From Climacteris rufus (Eukaryota; Chordata; Aves; Passeriformes; Climacteridae), in assembly GCA_013398175.1 (NCBI GenBank), contig VZRZ01007703.1, forward strand, positions 1,463,069-1,527,068: a stretch of DNA of 64,000 nt, written 5' to 3'. The notes below the pieces were generated by a model that made no database searches, was not told where the DNA came from, and was given only the letters and a program-made list of their open reading frames with translations. This document shows, piece after piece, positions 27,447 through 64,000 of this stretch; within the stretch, counting starts at the first letter, position 1, and each line of letters begins with the position of its first letter. The position numbers and the translations under genes were made by a program.

Positions 27447-27635
27447 CCCAGCTTCCCTCCGCTTCTGCCCAGAGCCACACGGAGCCGCGTTTGGTTTCTG
27501 TTCCAGCCGTGCTGCTCCTGCGGGGAGGCTGCAAGGAGCGGGATTGGCCGCGGCGGCACAAGCGAGCCCCGCGCTGCCAGAGGAAACCACATAAAAGCGC
27601 GGCCGTGCGGCTGGGGGAGGGCGCAGCCAGGGAGG

Positions 27636-27674
27636 ATGCCTGGAGCTTCTCGCACTCGGAGCTGCGATTTGTGA
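27636..27674 (+). other. Short upstream ORF in promoter island
   Basis: ATG to TGA, 12 codons (MPGASRTRSCDL), lies downstream of a TATA-like CATAAAAG near 27589. If transcription starts near 27620, this would be an upstream ORF in the ENPP2 leader. A perfect donor consensus, TTT|GTGAGT, cuts it at 27670/27671. Splicing from there to exon 2 would not keep the ENPP2 frame. Confidence 0.3.
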
Positions 27675-27791
27675 GTGAAACATGATGAAATCACCCCCTG
27701 GACAAATCACACGAGCCTGTCAGCCTCACCAGGTGGGATTACTCGTAGCTAATAGCCCGAACTCCCCGAGCAAACAGAGCTCTGCGCTCGC

Positions 27792-27798
27792 TATAAAA
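27792..27798 (+). promoter_or_regulatory. ENPP2: TATA box of ENPP2 promoter
   Basis: TATAAAA stands 42 bp before the ATG at 27840. Normal TATA spacing would put transcription start near 27818-27825, leaving a 5' UTR of only about 15-22 bases. That is short but workable. A longer leader starting in the GC-rich DNA upstream is the alternative. Confidence 0.65.
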
Positions 27799-27839
27799 AA
27801 GGCGACGGTGCGGCGCAGGCTTTTCAAGAATTCCCTGGT

Positions 27840-63278
<35,439 letters not shown>

Positions 63279-64000
63279 GTAAGTTAATTGGACCTCTTAT
63301 ATCCTGAGAACTAAACTGTGTTCCTTCCTTGAAATTATGCTGTCCAAAGGGTGTCAATTTGCAGTGTGTTGGCAGGAATTTCAGAGGGAATCCCACTGAA
63401 GTCCAGTTGCTTGCTCCCTTTCCACTCTGTAGTTCACAGACCCCACAGTGGTAGAACGGTCAAGGGGAGGGCTTAAATGCTCTGGATTAAACTCCACTCT
63501 TTTATATCAAGGAGAAAAGGGATCTCCAGGCCAGTTTCACATGCCAGCTTACATGTCATTGTGAGTTTATTCATGCACTTTTCTACTCTGTCAACAAAAA
63601 CTGTATTTGGGGCATCTCAGCACTGTACAGATTGGATATTAAAAAAGCATCTGGTACATTTTATGAGCTAACAGGAAAAAAAGTGGATTGTTAATTTTGA
63701 ATTCAGTAGTTTTATCATACTTTTGGCATAGATGAGAAGTAGTGTGGGTTGCTAAACAATAACAGACTGGAGATGTTGAAGGATATAAGAAAGATTCAGA
63801 GCATGCATTCAGGGCCAACGTTGTCAGTAAATCTTACTGCTAATTTGAACCATGCTTTTAGAAGTTCACCCTGACTTTAGCGTTTGAGATGGTGATCTTT
63901 GACAATAGCTCTCAGGGCTCAGGTAGGAGTCCTCTGGGGAAACAAACTGTGATTTCAGGGATTACAGACCAGCTGCCCTCCTATCTCTTCAGGGCAGCAG
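63279..64000 (+). other. ENPP2: ENPP2 intron 14, partial
   Basis: The window ends inside this phase-1 intron. No further ENPP2 exon is visible. Confidence 0.85.

Noticed and set aside
27636..27674. ATG at 27636 as the ENPP2 start codon
   Set aside because: Splicing from the adjacent donor (27671) to exon 2 would be out of frame. The ATG at 27840 gives an 11-codon exon in the right phase that resembles the known first exon.
27194..27694. Long open frames on both strands in the promoter island (up to 177 codons)
   Set aside because: They overlap in many frames, have biased composition typical of CpG islands, and lack recognisable domains.

Overview
This is vertebrate genomic DNA, most likely from a bird and plausibly a songbird. 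The coding sequence is split into short exons with GT-AG introns. The interspersed repeats are avian in style: several CR1 LINE 3' ends with the 'attctatgattctg'-type terminus, and solitary retroviral LTRs of kinds I recognise from passerine genomes. One 46-base assembly gap lies at 15601-15646.

The only gene I can support is the 5' half of ENPP2 (autotaxin, a secreted lysophospholipase D) on the + strand from about 27.8 kb to the right edge. I placed 14 coding exons by eye from splice sites, reading phase and protein similarity. They are 13 constitutive exons plus one cassette exon at 58455-58607 encoding the polybasic insert of the ENPP2 alpha isoform. The exons join in one open frame of 403 complete codons, or 454 with the cassette. 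They cover the signal peptide, a furin-type site, both somatomedin-B-like domains, and the first part of the phosphodiesterase domain, including the nucleophile Thr210 and five zinc ligands. The gene continues beyond 64000.

Layout: 1-27.2 kb is upstream DNA with no convincing gene. It holds three related solo LTRs (10962-11277, 14984-15298, 20131-20458), each with a 6-bp target duplication. The middle one is nested inside an older LTR of another family. CR1 fragments lie at about 8.5, 24.2 and 25.0 kb. From 27.2 to 27.85 kb there is a GC-rich promoter region with a TATA box 42 bp before the ENPP2 start codon. From 27.84 to 64 kb lies ENPP2, with introns of 0.3 to 8.4 kb containing two further CR1 pieces and several T-rich or T/G-rich tracts.

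I found no sign of a wholly new system. The most informative points are the retained alpha-isoform exon, a one-residue length change at the following exon, the nested LTRs, and a possible second, upstream first exon in the promoter island. Comparisons with human autotaxin are from memory and no search was run.
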